Shown here in pieces: positions 36,714-49,248 of a DNA stretch of 64,000 bases. The notes beneath the pieces were generated by a model. The model was not told the origin of the DNA. It did no database searches and worked only from the letters and a program-made list of their open reading frames with translations. The position numbers and the translations under genes are program-made. Position 1 is the first letter of the stretch; each line of letters starts with the position of its first letter. The DNA is from Aporrectodea caliginosa. Lineage: Eukaryota; Annelida; Clitellata; Crassiclitellata; Lumbricidae. The DNA lies in assembly GCA_020284085.1 (NCBI GenBank), contig JACEVL010000416.1, forward strand, positions 475,314-539,313, given 5' to 3'.

Positions 36714-37786
36714 CAGCGTTGACTGATGTAGAAATCGTCTCTTTCTCGCGCTTCTCTCTCAATTTCTCTCTCTAAATCTCTATCAATCTCTGTAACTTCT
36801 AAAGCGCTATAATGGCATCTGTTGATTTGATGAAATAGTAACGGTCTGTAATGTTAAGTAAGTAAGCTTGGGCTTTATTCGGTAGTGGCCGCCGCCGCCG
36901 CCCCCGCCGCCCTTGCCATTGGGTTTGGGGAGGGGAGGGGAGGGGTTTACGAGTTTATACGCCGATGAAATTGGTTGGTTCAGAGCCGCGTCCAATGGAA
37001 TTGCTCGCACCTGCCTGTCGATCAAAGTTGAGCCACCCTGCTTGGAGAACAATAGGTCCACCTGCGCATAACTGTCAATCATACTTGTACCCCTGGGCAC
37101 TGTCCAATGATTGCTCGTGCGCTTACCCGTCATTGGATCTGATTGGCAGTGGCCCAAATGAGAGAACAAAAGACTTGGGTAGGCCAGTCCAGCATACAAA
37201 GGAGTGGCAGGCTGTGCGCCAGAGCAGGGAACAATAGACTAGCAGGCCGTAGCCCGGGTTGGCCTATACCGGAAGACAATGGCCTAGCACGCGTCGACTT
37301 AAGCCTTGAGACAATGGCCGCCTGTAGAAGAACAATAGGGGGATTAGTAGAACAATAGGAGGCGGAGCTTAGATGAATAGAAGGCGGAGCTTATAGCCTA
37401 TTGTGTTAAAAACAACAGTCTTATCACTACTCGCTACTACTTAATTCTTCTACTGCTACTATTGTTGATTGTTACAACCTGTTGCCGAACCATTTCATTT
37501 CGTTTCTGCTGGATTGAATGCCATTGATCCTTCCATTTGACTGATTGCCTACTCTACATATTTCATTATCCGAAGTAAATCGATCATCTGCGCTTTTTGA
37601 TCTGCATACCTGTACGAATGCCACCTAGAAGATAAAAGACTAGGTTCGCCAAACACCGTCGGCAGTATATTTCGATTTACACTATGAAGAACAAACATTT
37701 AATCACAGGCTTTCAAATGTGTTGCAAGAATGAATCCACTTTGATAAGTCATTGTCATTGTAATATTAAACCCACAGATTTGATAG

Positions 37787-38252
37787 CCATGGGCGTCCGC
37801 ATAAAGTTTATTTTGGGGGGGCAAACAATTTTTAAGGGGCAAAGTTTTTGAATTGTTGGCACGGGGACTAACGGGGGTGCCGAAAAGGAACCTATCACGT
37901 CACCCTCAGCGATCGCTTCAGCGATTAGGGAGGGGTCTGGCGCAGATCCCAACAGCCCCAGCGCTTTTGGAAGCATTAATTTTTTGACATGATATGGAAC
38001 CTGTTGTTTGCGTTCTTGGATCCGTTTTAAGTTATATTTGAAAGTTTATTTCAAATACAAACTGTTAAAAGTTTCAATGTTTTTATATATTTGAAATTTT
38101 TAAGGTTATCATGACTAGTTCAGATAAAAATAACACTATGGAAAAATCATAGCCATTAATTGTTAAAATTAAGATGATAAGTATTTTTTGAAATATGCGC
38201 AAAACCCAGCGGGGCAAATGCCACAGATTGCCCCCCTCAGGACGTCCATGGT
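37787..38252. mobile_element. MITE with CCATGGxCGTCC termini
   Basis: The ends are CCATGGGCGTCC at left and GGACGTCCATGG at right, each followed inward by a G/C-run (ttggggggg...gcaaa, and tttgcc...gccccc type). The AT-rich core has no ORF. No clear target-site duplication was seen, so the superfamily is open. Confidence 0.6.
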
Positions 38253-38334
38253 GATTGTCATGCGAATTTTTTTATTTTAATCCAAATTTTTAGAACAGTG
38301 GACGTTTGAATCGTTCACGTTGCACAAACATGAC

Positions 38335-38705
38335 CAGCACAGATTGCCAGAATTTGAGATTAGCTGCTACAGAAGGATCCTACGCATAAAATGGCAGCAG
38401 AAAGCATCAAACAAAGATGTGCAGAGGTTTGTAGTTCACCAGAAACTTCAACGATAAATAATGGAAAGGACGCTTAATTCTTTGGACATATCTGTAGGAT
38501 GGACGATACCAGACTGATTAAACGTGGTCGACGGCACAGTGAATAAAGGTAGATCAAACAGTTGATGATGTAAGAAACTGGTGCAAACTGGATGTCCAAA
38601 CGCTGAATCTGGTGGCACATTATCAAAACGAGTGGAAAATATAGAGAGAAATGCGATTGACAGCAACGATTGATGAACTCATGGGCAGAAAGAAGAAAAA
38701 TGGTG
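38335..38705 (+). pseudogene. LINE RT C-terminal fragment, degenerate
   Basis: In broken frames the plus strand reads SCYRRILRIKWQ, FGHICRMDDTRL, DVRNWCKLDVQTLN and MRLTATIDELMG, the characteristic end of an RT-type non-LTR element. Several frameshifts and stops mark it as dead. Confidence 0.6.
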
Positions 38706-39017
38706 AGACATAATCGTTGCGATTCGATTCTATCAGTGGGAGGTATTACCCGTAAACATTCCGACTAGAAATATTTGTCCGAAATGTCGTCACTGCACAG
38801 CGTCAGGTCGTGCGTCTTTGAAACAAAGTTTCGCAATTCTCAGCACGATCAAAGCGCCGTCTGGCAATAGATTAACCAAAGCATGATCGAGAGACAAAGG
38901 AAATAGAATGTTTATGCCGTAGAAAGACAAAGAGATCCACATGGAGTGTTTGTAGCTGTGAGAGAGACCAGTGGAGTGTGTAAGATAAAAGCGGAAACAA
39001 GGAGAAACAGACGTGTG

Positions 39018-39018
39018 T

Positions 39019-39098
<80 letters not shown>

Positions 39099-39360
39099 CA
39101 GAGAGAGAGAGAGAGAGAGACAGAGAGAGACAGAGAGAGACAGAGAGAGACAGAGAGAGACAGACAGAGAGAGACAGAGAGAGAGACAGAGAGACAGAGA
39201 GAGACAGAGACAGACACAGACACAGACACAGACACAGACACAGACAGACACAGACACAGACACAGACACAGACAGACAGACACAGACAGACAGACAGACA
39301 GACAGACAGAGACAGAGAGACAGACAGAGAGACAGAGATACAGAGAGACAGAGAGCCAGA
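39018..39360. repeat. Compound (GA)n / (GACA)n microsatellite
   Basis: A GA run, then GAGACA, then GACACA and GACA units over about 340 bp. Long frames on both strands (RERE, LSLS, SVCV) are artefacts. Confidence 0.95.
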
Positions 39361-40375
39361 CAAATACAAAACAAGAAGAAATGGTTATCAGTGGGATGCT
39401 ACACACTGTAATGGCGAGAGTACCATGCGACATCTGCCTCAGTCTCAGGCTCCCAATCGATTGTCAGCTACCATGGCCATTTATAGCGTAGCCTGGCGCT
39501 ACTATGACGTCTTTATTACAGTTGGATGTATAGGACATGGGCCTACATGGGAACACGCAGAATTTTTTTAAGCGGAGGCAAAACATGTATTGCAAAAACA
39601 ATACACGTCATTTATTTGAAGGTCTGGATTTCAAGAAAATAGTCACAATAGCAATGGTAAAACTAATAATAATAATTAGTCTGTATATGAGTCTGTTTGC
39701 TTTATGAAGATACAAATTTGTCTCTTTATGATAGAAAGCTAACAATAATAGTAGTAATAATAATAATAAAAAGGTAAGACTTCTATAGCGCCACGGCAAT
39801 ATGACGCTCAAATAACCGCTACTAGGCAAGGCAAGTGCATGTGGTCAAATCCGATTGAAATCTCAGAGACAAAGAAACAACTGAAAAAAACGTATTGTCG
39901 GGAAATACTGTCAGTAGAACGTAGACTATGCCCATTCCTTGTCTTCCTCTCTATCACGTATATTTTCTTTCTCTTTCAATCTTTCTTTTTAAAGCCCTGC
40001 TAGTATTCAGCTAAGTAACGAAACATTCATTTCCTTTGTGACTGTTTTCATCTCTTTCTGTCCGTTCCTAAGGCGCACTGATTTGGGACGAGAGTTGGAA
40101 CAGATTTTCTGTATACTTGCCTTACCTCTTTTCTTTTCTTACCTTTTTTCTTTTCTTATATTAATGCATTTAACCTGTATGTAGGCCTACTGAGCTGCGG
40201 TTTGCCAGCCTGATTGGTTCTAATAAACGAAGATATATTATACTTGCACAACAACGAATAATACATATCGTGCTCACATAATTTAACAAAATTGCTAATA
40301 CAACTATAATAGGCTAGTAATAATAATAAAGTACAACATTGTCATCATCGGCACATATTCAACTACAGACTTCCT

Positions 40376-40450
40376 TTAATTTATCTACAGGAGATAGTAC
40401 TAACAGTAGAACATATGTGTGTCCTGCCAAGTAGCCCACATGGAACAATA
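40376..40450 (-). pseudogene. Copy F: relic of the last lectin exon
   Basis: The minus strand preserves the 3' end of lectin half 2 (W.TWQDTHMFYC*YYLL*, against WNDV-C--MC-LCQYDPL*), with the same stop-codon context 'atctacagg' as the intact copies. The adjoining 39930-40375 resembles the 3' flank of copy D (53930-54288). Nothing further upstream survives, because a hAT element starts at about 40548. Confidence 0.6.
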
Positions 40451-40547
40451 CAGTACCTGTAAACCTGTGATTTATTGCTAGAACTGTTTCAGGGCATACT
40501 TCAAGCTAATACCTATCTCGGCTCTTCTGCCTTCTCCTCACTAGCCC

Positions 40548-42290
40548 AGCGTTTCTCAAAATGGTGGAGTGACGACCCGCTGGTGGGTCGCGAACTCGCG
40601 AACCTATTTTTGGTGCGTCGCGAAAAGTTTTTTTATTGTGATTTTTTAATTTTTTTAAAATCATAAGAACTGGGAAAGTTAAAAAACGGAAAAATGTGAA
40701 AATGATGAAAACATAAGGCGCATATACTGGATTCTGCATTCAACAGTGAACACAGCGAAAACGTGGATAGGCAATCGGCCGCAGCTCAGTGCTGCCATCT
40801 AACGAGCATAGCTTATCTAACTCGATAACTCACTGGTAGCTTCATCCAGTACGTTCTCGAGTTCGAAGCGCTCTGTGATCGCTATGTGACAGCATATTTC
40901 CATTGTTAGCAGTTTCCAGAACTTTTCCTTCGCCATATTTACTTTAAGAACTCCAACTTAGGTAGGATACAACAGTGTGTGTGTTAACTTCGAAACAATC
41001 TTCCATCAACAGCATTATTCGCATTGTTTATTTTTTATTGTCTCGTCTAAGTTGATCTTCTCCGCATTATGGATGACTGGTTGACAAAGATGCCAACGAC
41101 GACAATCGAAATCGATGGAGACGAGCCTTCAACAACTAATTCAAAGCAATCGAAAGAAAGAAAAGTTATCAGAAAGTATGATTCCGACTAATTAAAAATC
41201 GGAGTTTCGTTGAATGGAGATGACGAAGAAAACGACCGCAGTGCGTGTTTGCTGTGAAGTACTGCAGGCAAATGCCCGAACAAATTGCGTCGGCATATTG
41301 AGACGGAGCATCCCGATTTTAAACGTGTATAGCGGTCACTACAATTTTTCTAAGAAACCTGGAAGAGTTGGAAACGTCAAAAGGCTTTTGCATATCACCA
41401 AGATCAATGAAAAAGCTATACAAACTTGGTACCTGATTTGTTTAAAATGTGAGTCTCTGGCGCCCCAGCGATAAATGATGCGGTTGGAGTTATGCTTGTT
41501 GGTAAGAGCTCAAACGAAGGCGAAACAATAATTCCTCTGTGGGAAAAATCAATAAAATGCCCAAGTGGACAGAAGATCAAGTGATCCAAAGAGTTCGCGA
41601 AAGCAAATTTTTCTTGCTGCAACTGGACGAATCTACTAATGTACAGGTTTGTGCCATCTGCTTTTTTTCCTAGTCTACTTTTCATTTGGAACAACGAACA
41701 GCATGAAGATTATGTTGTGCTGCGAACCAGTTATTTGAGGTACTAGTGAAGAAATATTCGAGACCCTTGACACTTATGCCAAAACGAAAGGTCTGGATCA
41801 TTCATTAATTCATTCCGAGAATTTATATAGCGCCTCTTCAAGAGACCTACTCAGAGGCGCTCCCAGCCCATATAGTATAAAAGTGTGATTTGCGATACTT
41901 TTAAAAGGCAGGCGAATCTAACCGAGGCATCAATCGCAAGTCTAGTTGGAGGCCATTCCAGATGGAGGGAACAACAATCGAAAAGGTTCGACGCTGTCTA
42001 ATAGAAGTGTGAGCTCGCGGAACCAAAAGCTCCCCCTTTTTGGATGGATGAGAGAGATTTTTTATTGTTATTTCCTTGAAGATAATGACAAACGGTGAGA
42101 AGAAGAACTGGATTGCGAATCCATTTCAAGACGACATCACGGCTTGGATATCGACAAATGCCGACGAGAAACTCATTTAGAATTGACAATAGATACGAGG
42201 TTATACTAAAAGGTACAGGAAAATAATAGTTCTGGCCGTGAACGCCGCTCAATGGGCGAATGCCCTTGTCACAGGCAAACACTAGATCTC
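40548..42290 (+). pseudogene. hAT (ZBED-type) transposon relic, interrupted by a LINE
   Basis: It begins with a hAT-like end (CAGCGTTTCTCAAAATGG, then ggtgggtcgcgaa). From 41069 a broken transposase frame reads MDDWLTKMP, ERKVIRKYDSD, a BED-finger remnant (CPNKLRRHIETEHPDF), QLDESTNV and EEIFETLDTYAKTKGLD. After a LINE insertion (41790-42015) it resumes with NWIANPFQDDITAWISTNADEKLI. Many stops and shifts are present. No right terminal repeat was found. Confidence 0.65.
41790..42015 (-). mobile_element. LINE 3' end nested in the hAT relic
   Basis: The minus-oriented 3' tail (cattcattaattcattcc) and the 'gggagcgcctctgagtag' signature are followed by a decayed RT C-terminus. It splits the hAT transposase between TKGLD and the NPFQDD block. 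Confidence 0.65.
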
Positions 42291-42339
42291 GGATTCACAT
42301 TGATCTGCGCGAGATGGCTTATTGCAGTCATTCCTTATG

Positions 42340-43045
42340 AGCTGGCAATTCACAATGCCACAACGATCTGGTATGCGTTCTGCTTTTATAATTTATGCAG
42401 CAGAGTTGATAGGTGTTGCCAATAATCCGAGCAAAAACTAATGGCTGTGTATTATTTTATTTATAAAACCTACTTTGCAGTATGGACAGAAAGCGTCGTC
42501 CATAATAGGCCCAACACGTATCATCACAGTGTGCGCTGTGTTAAAATTGCACTTCAGCTAATTCTTTAAGCTAAAGCCCACGTGACGCGTTTGCAGTGCA
42601 GAAGTCTAACTGCCAGTTGAAGCATTTTCAATGAAAGTGCCTCTGAATAGTCTATGCTGCGAGAGGCGCTCTACAAATGTTTAGATACGATACGATTTAC
42701 ACTCTCCCAAAGCTGACAGTTCACAATGCCACAACGATTGGTTGCTCCTGCTCTGTAATGATTTATGCAGCAGACTCAGATTTGCTGTTTGCACAAGCAA
42801 TTGTTATATATACGGAAACAAAAACGCAGCAGCCATATATTATTGATTTATAAGTCGTTTCGCAGTGCAGAAATAAGGTGCATAGTAAGTGAAGCATCAC
42901 AAAAGCATCACAAGGAGCTTTGTTAGGAGTAAGCCTAATACCTCGGGTCCATTCTTCAAGCTGCGTACCTATCAGAAGTACGCAGTTCAGAAGTCTGTCA
43001 GTTGCAGCATTTTGAAACTTCCTTTACTGAGAAACAGACACAACC
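42340..43045. repeat. Duplicated upstream region of gene E
   Basis: The segment at 42347-42640 recurs at 42721-43030 (shared 'ttcacaatgccacaacgat', 'taatttatgcagcag', 'gcagaagtct...agttg.agcatttt'). A LINE/SINE tail (42645-42705, 'gcctctgaatag', 'gagaggcgctctacaaatg') sits in the first copy. The second copy ends at the ATG of gene E, so this is a duplication of its 5' flank. Confidence 0.55.
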
Positions 43046-46000
43046 ATGTATCTTCACATTTACCAGTGCCTGTTGATTTTGTTGGTTATGGAAATCTACG
43101 CGTGTAAGAAATTCAAGGCTACACGTTTTCCCAATGGAACCGTTGCCTGTGCCATCGATGAACCAACGATAGTCGTTCCTCTCAATCAGTTGTATCCATG
43201 CACCAAATGTTCCGATTCCAGCACAGTTTATGGAATGCAATGTGCCTGGCATTGTACGCAGGACGATAACTGCACGAATTACAACTACAGAGAGGATCTC
43301 GGACGGTGTGAAATTTTCCACTACACGCCAATCAAAGTTTCCTTCGTTCCTAGATGCTATCATTTCCAGGTATGCATGAAACCGAACTTTATTTACCATT
43401 AATGAGCGTATTAATGACTGGTTTGGTTTGGCCGGACACACTCGGATGTACAGACCGTGCTTGTGCACGAAAGGCCAATGCTTACATCACCATTTTAAAA
43501 CAGAAATTAACAGTTTTATTGGTTGCATCGTAATAATAATTCTTAAATGTGATGCTCAGTTTTGCTCATGCATATAATTATGCGGAGAATTAATTTAGAA
43601 ATTCTACAGCCTTCAATTGTGAATAAATGGCATAAAATCAGGCAGCATTTTCAACGAAAATGGTGTCTTGGTGTTTGATGAAAACTATTTTATTAATAGG
43701 AGATGTCATGTATAATGCGGTATGGCTGTATGTGTTTTTTTCTTTAACAGACAAGAAATCTCAACAGTTACAAGACTCCAGGTAAATTATCTGGTCAAAT
43801 CAAACTTAAGAACGTCTCTTTAAAGTTTTGACTAATATGTACAGTTTATTCGTTTTTGCAACGATTACAAAACAATGACCATAAACTCTCAGAAGATAGG
43901 TAATATCTGAAAGTTATTCTCTACAACGATGTACTACAGCATATTTCTCCAAGCATTCAATCCCGACTATTTATGTTTTCCAAATCTTACTCGTCGTTCG
44001 AATTCTACACACCATTCACTCTTAACAGATTAGTCTATCTACCTAGGCTTTTAGGTTGTTAGCTCTCAACAAAACACGCGCGATGTTCTCACTGATTTTA
44101 TTTTGATCACTGAACTGTAAGTAATCTGGTTTCCATGACACGACCCAACATTGATATTAGGGGTGTCCAGAAAAATGAAACATCGCAGAAAACATCAATA
44201 CTCAAGTTTTTCCAGTTATTCTATTCATTTGTTGTCTATAAATATTTTTTACAGAATTTTAAAATGTTATCCTGAGGTCGCTCAAAGCCCCTGAACATAC
44301 CCTACTTAAGTTCCCAGAACTGAAGACGCCCAAGCTCGGATCTTGGAACTTGGGTCCATTGTCGATTTACTCTTTTTATCACAAAAAATTAACAAATAGT
44401 CCGATTTAGATGAATTTTTTATTGCTGATTTGTCTCGATGAAAGCTATATTCTGGTAAAATATAGATACTAAATCCGTGGTCATTCAAGGTCATTTCAAG
44501 GTCATAAGAAACGAAATCGAACAAAAATTGAAGAAAAATGATCAGATCTCAGCCAATAATAATAGTTGAAATTGGCTAATTCTTTCTTGTATTTCTCGTC
44601 TGGGTAAGGGCTACCTGTGATAAGAAACAAGGGTACCAAATACAAGACGATCAAAAGTTATTTTTATTACAAACAGGTCAATTTTAGAGTAAAAATCATT
44701 GTCTGAAATTGACCTTTTTGTCCTTTAAAGAACTTTTGATCGTCTTACATCTGGGGTCCTTGTTTCTTATGACAGGTAGCCCTTTTCAAGACGAGAAATG
44801 CAAGAAAGAATTAACCAATTTCAACAATTATTGGCTGAGATCTAATCATTTTTCTTTGATTTTGCTAGATTTTGGTTATTTTGATCTGGAAATGACCTTG
44901 AATGACCTTGAATTTAGTATGTATATTTTACCTGGATGTAGCTCTCATTGAGATAAACATAACAACTTAAAGTTCTTCGAGATCAGACTCTTCGTTAATT
45001 TGTTGTGATAAAAGAGTAAATCGACAATGGACCCAAGTTCCAAGATCCGAGCATGGGCGTCTTCAGTTCTGGGAGACTTAAGTAGGGTATGTTCAGGGGC
45101 TTTGAGCGACCTCAGGATAACATTTTAAAATTCTGTAGAAAATATTTATAGACAACAGATGAATAGAATAACTGGAAAAACTTGAGTATGGGTGTTTTCT
45201 GCGATCATTTTCTGGACACTAATTGATATGCTCTTATGATATACTAAGTTGAGAATGAATGAGCCAATCTTAATATTGAATCATAATAAACATTGTCTAT
45301 ATTGTTGCGTGGATCAACCCAGCTCAGTAATAAATGTATCTATAGGCTACTTAATCCTATCAAGCAAGTGATTATTATGGGCTCTTCTATTTCTGCTGTC
45401 TAGACTAGTATTACTTTTGTCATCTGTAGTCGAAGTCTCCTAAGTCTGCTTTTTCAAATGAACTTTGTTACTTATTTTTTACTAGTTCTATTTAAATGTA
45501 TAATTTCAGCAGATTCCTATTACTTTCTATTTCGAATGTTTAGTTAACTAATTTGCATAATCTTCGAATCGTTGTTGATAGAAATTCAAGGCTACACGCT
45601 TATTGATAGACCTACAACAATTGAGTTAGCTTGAGCTACATTTCTTTCCGTCATAAAGACCTATGTGTAATAAAATATAGACGAATTAAGATTTCTAAAA
45701 CTACATGTATGTCCTGAATGGAATTTATTGCGCTGTTACAGACAATAACATTATTTAAAAAAATTAAATGTTCAAACTGATTGAAGATCATGTTTTCACG
45801 ATCGTTTACCGGTGGTTACATTAGTTTTATTGTTATCGAATATAATTATTCATAGTCTCTCCAATTGTTTCCTTCATTCACAATTTCAGAATTATTCCCG
45901 GTGTGTAAGGACAACAGTACAACGGCTGAGGAGTTCCCAAACATCACTGCATCAGTGTTTCATGATCAGTACGTGCAGTTGATATGCAATATGATCTACA

Positions 46001-49000
46001 CAAGTAACCTTGCACCTATTATACAATGGATTGATTACAATGGTCAGACGGTCGACAATGCAACAGTTACTGAAGAAGACAACCAAGTGATTTCGTCTAT
46101 TTTAATTCCTGGCTACTTTCCTTCGATCAAGTCGTTTACGTGCACAGTCGCTGACATGTATTTTCCATTTAGCTATTACAATTGCACAACTAGGAACATC
46201 GCCGTCAGTAAGTAGGATAACAATTTTCTAAAATTAATTCTGTCGTAAATGAACTTAATTGTTTAAGAAGGTAAGTCACTGTAAATGTCTTGCCGAGAAA
46301 GGCACACCTGCTCCCTCGCACCACGAAATGATTCCAAAATCCGTGAAAGTTATTAAAATATGTAAAATAAATATAAATTTAATTGTACCTTTTTTCTCTA
46401 ATGTACGTATGGCCTATACCCTGCTCATTTTTCAGTGAATTGATGAGGCTCGAACTGGCAAAATAATAAGATACGCCCTAGTAACCAGAGGGTAACCCAA
46501 CATTAGAACAGCTGTATAGAATGGCAGATGGGAACCTCTTTACTGCTGCCTTGGCGGACCCGGGTCATGTTCTGAACCCGCTCCTCCCTCCTGTAAAGAC
46601 ACTCCCCTATTCCCTGCGTCCCAAACCGCATGACCGAATTGCCCCACAGGCTGACAACTTAATAGGAAAAACGTTTTTAACAAGAATGCTTTATGATGTG
46701 GAGTTTCTTGTAAACCAAAGTGCGGTTATGCAGTTGGATAAATAAAGAATATACTTACTTACTTACTTACTTACTTAGTATAATGTTCTCAGAAGCCTAC
46801 AAAATCCGTGCACCATACGGATTCATTTATGTATGTCATCCACATGTAAGTAGATTATGTACGTATGTTGATATGTATGTTTACAAAATTTGTATATAAT
46901 GTGCACGTGTGTACGCAAGTTTTTATTGTGTGTATGCACATATATATGTATGTATGTGTTTATACATTATGTATGCATGCATAGATGAATGTATGCAAGT
47001 ATGTGTATACTGTACATGTATGACATTGCGTATATATTATGTATATTATTATTATATTCGTTTAATGGCACACACACAAAAATACAGCTGACACACCGCA
47101 ACTGATTACAGCTAGTTCTGAAACAAAGAAAAAAAAGATTAAGAAAAATATGTCTGTGCTGGTCTCATGATGTTAAATGTCGTTTTGTGCAGACCATTTG
47201 TCGGTTGGATAACATTGTTCACTAGAAGAGTCACCGGTGGCAGTATAGGAGTGCCTATACAATTATGCATGTATATATGTATGTATGTATGTATGTATTT
47301 ATGTTTTTATATATGTATGAATGTATGTATATAACTATGTATGTATGTATTATATACAGAAAATGTGCACACTGATTGAAATTGAATATATTAGTTAAGT
47401 AATAGTTAAGACTCTTTATTGCCAATGTTGATACTTAGCTTATTTTTCAGTTGGCCTGTATACCATTTGTATTACATTCCTTCCCAGGTGACCCTGACCA
47501 GCGGGACCTTTGACCCCTTTTGGGTCTCCTGAGTATCCATGCTTGTCTGCCAATGTACTGACTTGTTCATTACTTGTTCTGTTATGGTTACCAAATAACA
47601 TCAAATGTAAATCAAATGTAAATGTATGTATGTATCGATTTTCATCATATCTTGCAAATGTGTGGTGTAGCCTATCTAATATGTTTGCATATATGTATGT
47701 ATGTAGGCTACCTATGTAAATGGGTGAGTGATACTTAATTTATCGGTGTTAATATCAGTTGAGTGCAAGTGTTGATAACATTCCTGTGGATTTCTTCGAT
47801 ATTATGCATTGACTTCCTTATGATTATTGTGTTAACCAGTTTGCCATGCTGGTTTCGAGTACTTAGCTCAGACTAAGACTTGCTATCGGATTATTACCGA
47901 GGCCATGAACTGGACAGCTGCTGTTAGGCGATGCATGAAAATCTTCGGCGGATCATATCTGGTGGTTGTTAATGGCACAGCTGAACAGAGCGCTCTTGCC
48001 TCTTATATGTCATCTCGGTTTGGAAGTGAGTAGTGTTATTTCTATCTATAATAGTGATGCTGGCTGGATTAGAAATATGGAGTATTTATAATCGTAAGCC
48101 TCTTGATGGCTACAGCAGTAGCGATGCAATTCCTTCATTCGTTCAAGTATTTATATAGGACTTCTTCGAGGAAACTACTCAGAGGTGCTCCCGACTCCAG
48201 CACGGTCAAAAAGAAAAATTTTCAAGTGCTTGTAGAATATGTCAGAGAGCGACCTAAAGAACAGGCGCAGCTCAAGCCATTCCAAACCGTCGGGCCTTCC
48301 ACAGAAAAACCACGATTTTGCATGACAGAGGTACGGGCAAACGGGACTGAGAGCATCGCTTACCCGCTGAGCGTAGGGAGCGCTCGTGAATAAGCTGTTG
48401 CCCTGCGCTTGCTTTCAAGTGGCGCTTTAGAAGTTTGGAGATTACGAATACGATTGCGACTACTCCGAGTACCCGACAAAAAATATTTTGTTTCAATTTT
48501 TGTGTTCTCTTTTCATTCTGTTTAATTCTTGCTTTTCTCGCCCTTCCTTGTATTTAAATGTATTCACGTTTGCTATGTTTAACCTGATTGGTAAGGGTAA
48601 CCAATATCTGCTTATTTGGTTTGATTCTAGTTAAGGTTTTTTGTTTAGTTTGTATGTAGTTAAGGTTTGTGTTTTTCTCAATAGCTTTTTTTGGTTCGAA
48701 ACTGAATATTGACTCTAAGTCCCTCCTGTTGTTATCATGTACTGCGATAATAGTAATAACTTAGGTGACCCTAGCTAGAGGGACATTGTCCTTTCGGGGT
48801 TCCCTTTTGTGGCTTGTGATGAAAAATAATCTTGCTGCTAATGTGTTGTGATGCTAACAATGGAAAATAATCATGTAACCTTTGTTTCACTTTAATGGCT
48901 TCAATAAAAGAATTGAATTGAATTGAAACAGGCTGGCAAAGGTCAAGTAGGTACGCTGACAGACAGGAAGCCAGCGCAGGACCTACCGCATGTAATTTGA

Positions 49001-49165
49001 CACATGACAGAGTTTGGGCATTTGGCCGATATGTTGCGCTGCAGAGCGTAGAATACGGTCAAGACAGGCCAGCCGTCCAGATGGAAAGCCAGAATAAAGG
49101 AACAGGCAATAGTCGAGGCGAGCTGAGACGAAAGCATGCACAAGACTAGTGTAGTTGCAGCGCCA

Positions 49166-49248
<83 letters not shown>

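Larger units (their letters stand above)
28366..37431. mobile_element. 9.07-kb giant inverted repeat (foldback-like element)
   Basis: The left arm (28366 to about 32565) is mirrored by the right arm (about 33357 to 37431), with an unrelated spacer between. The termini are AGTAGTGATAAGACTGTTG and its complement. The six bases outside both ends are identical (CGCTAC: 28360-28365 and 37432-37437), as for a target-site duplication. A 107-codon frame at 29575-29898 (-) recurs unchanged at 35896-36219 (+), whereas other parts differ by substitutions and repeat-length changes, so the arms are not one sequence collapsed. 6-bp duplications with AG...CT ends also occur in Maverick/Polinton elements, but no polymerase, integrase or capsid gene is present. 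It is a non-autonomous element or a host palindrome of unknown class. Confidence 0.85.

Noticed and set aside
28366..37431. Assembly artefact (one arm assembled twice in opposite orientation)
   Set aside because: The arms differ by scattered substitutions, an indel, different (AG)n length and different 16-bp repeat number, and have a matching 6-bp flank. Long reads would settle it.
38790..39571. Overlapping ORFs of 130-195 codons on both strands (RERERE / SLSLSL)
   Set aside because: Products of the GA/GACA microsatellite.
43046..43402. Gene E as a one-exon 118-aa PAN protein
   Set aside because: Reads through a good donor (CAG|GTATGC at 43369); the spliced five-exon model is in frame across all junctions and matches copy C.
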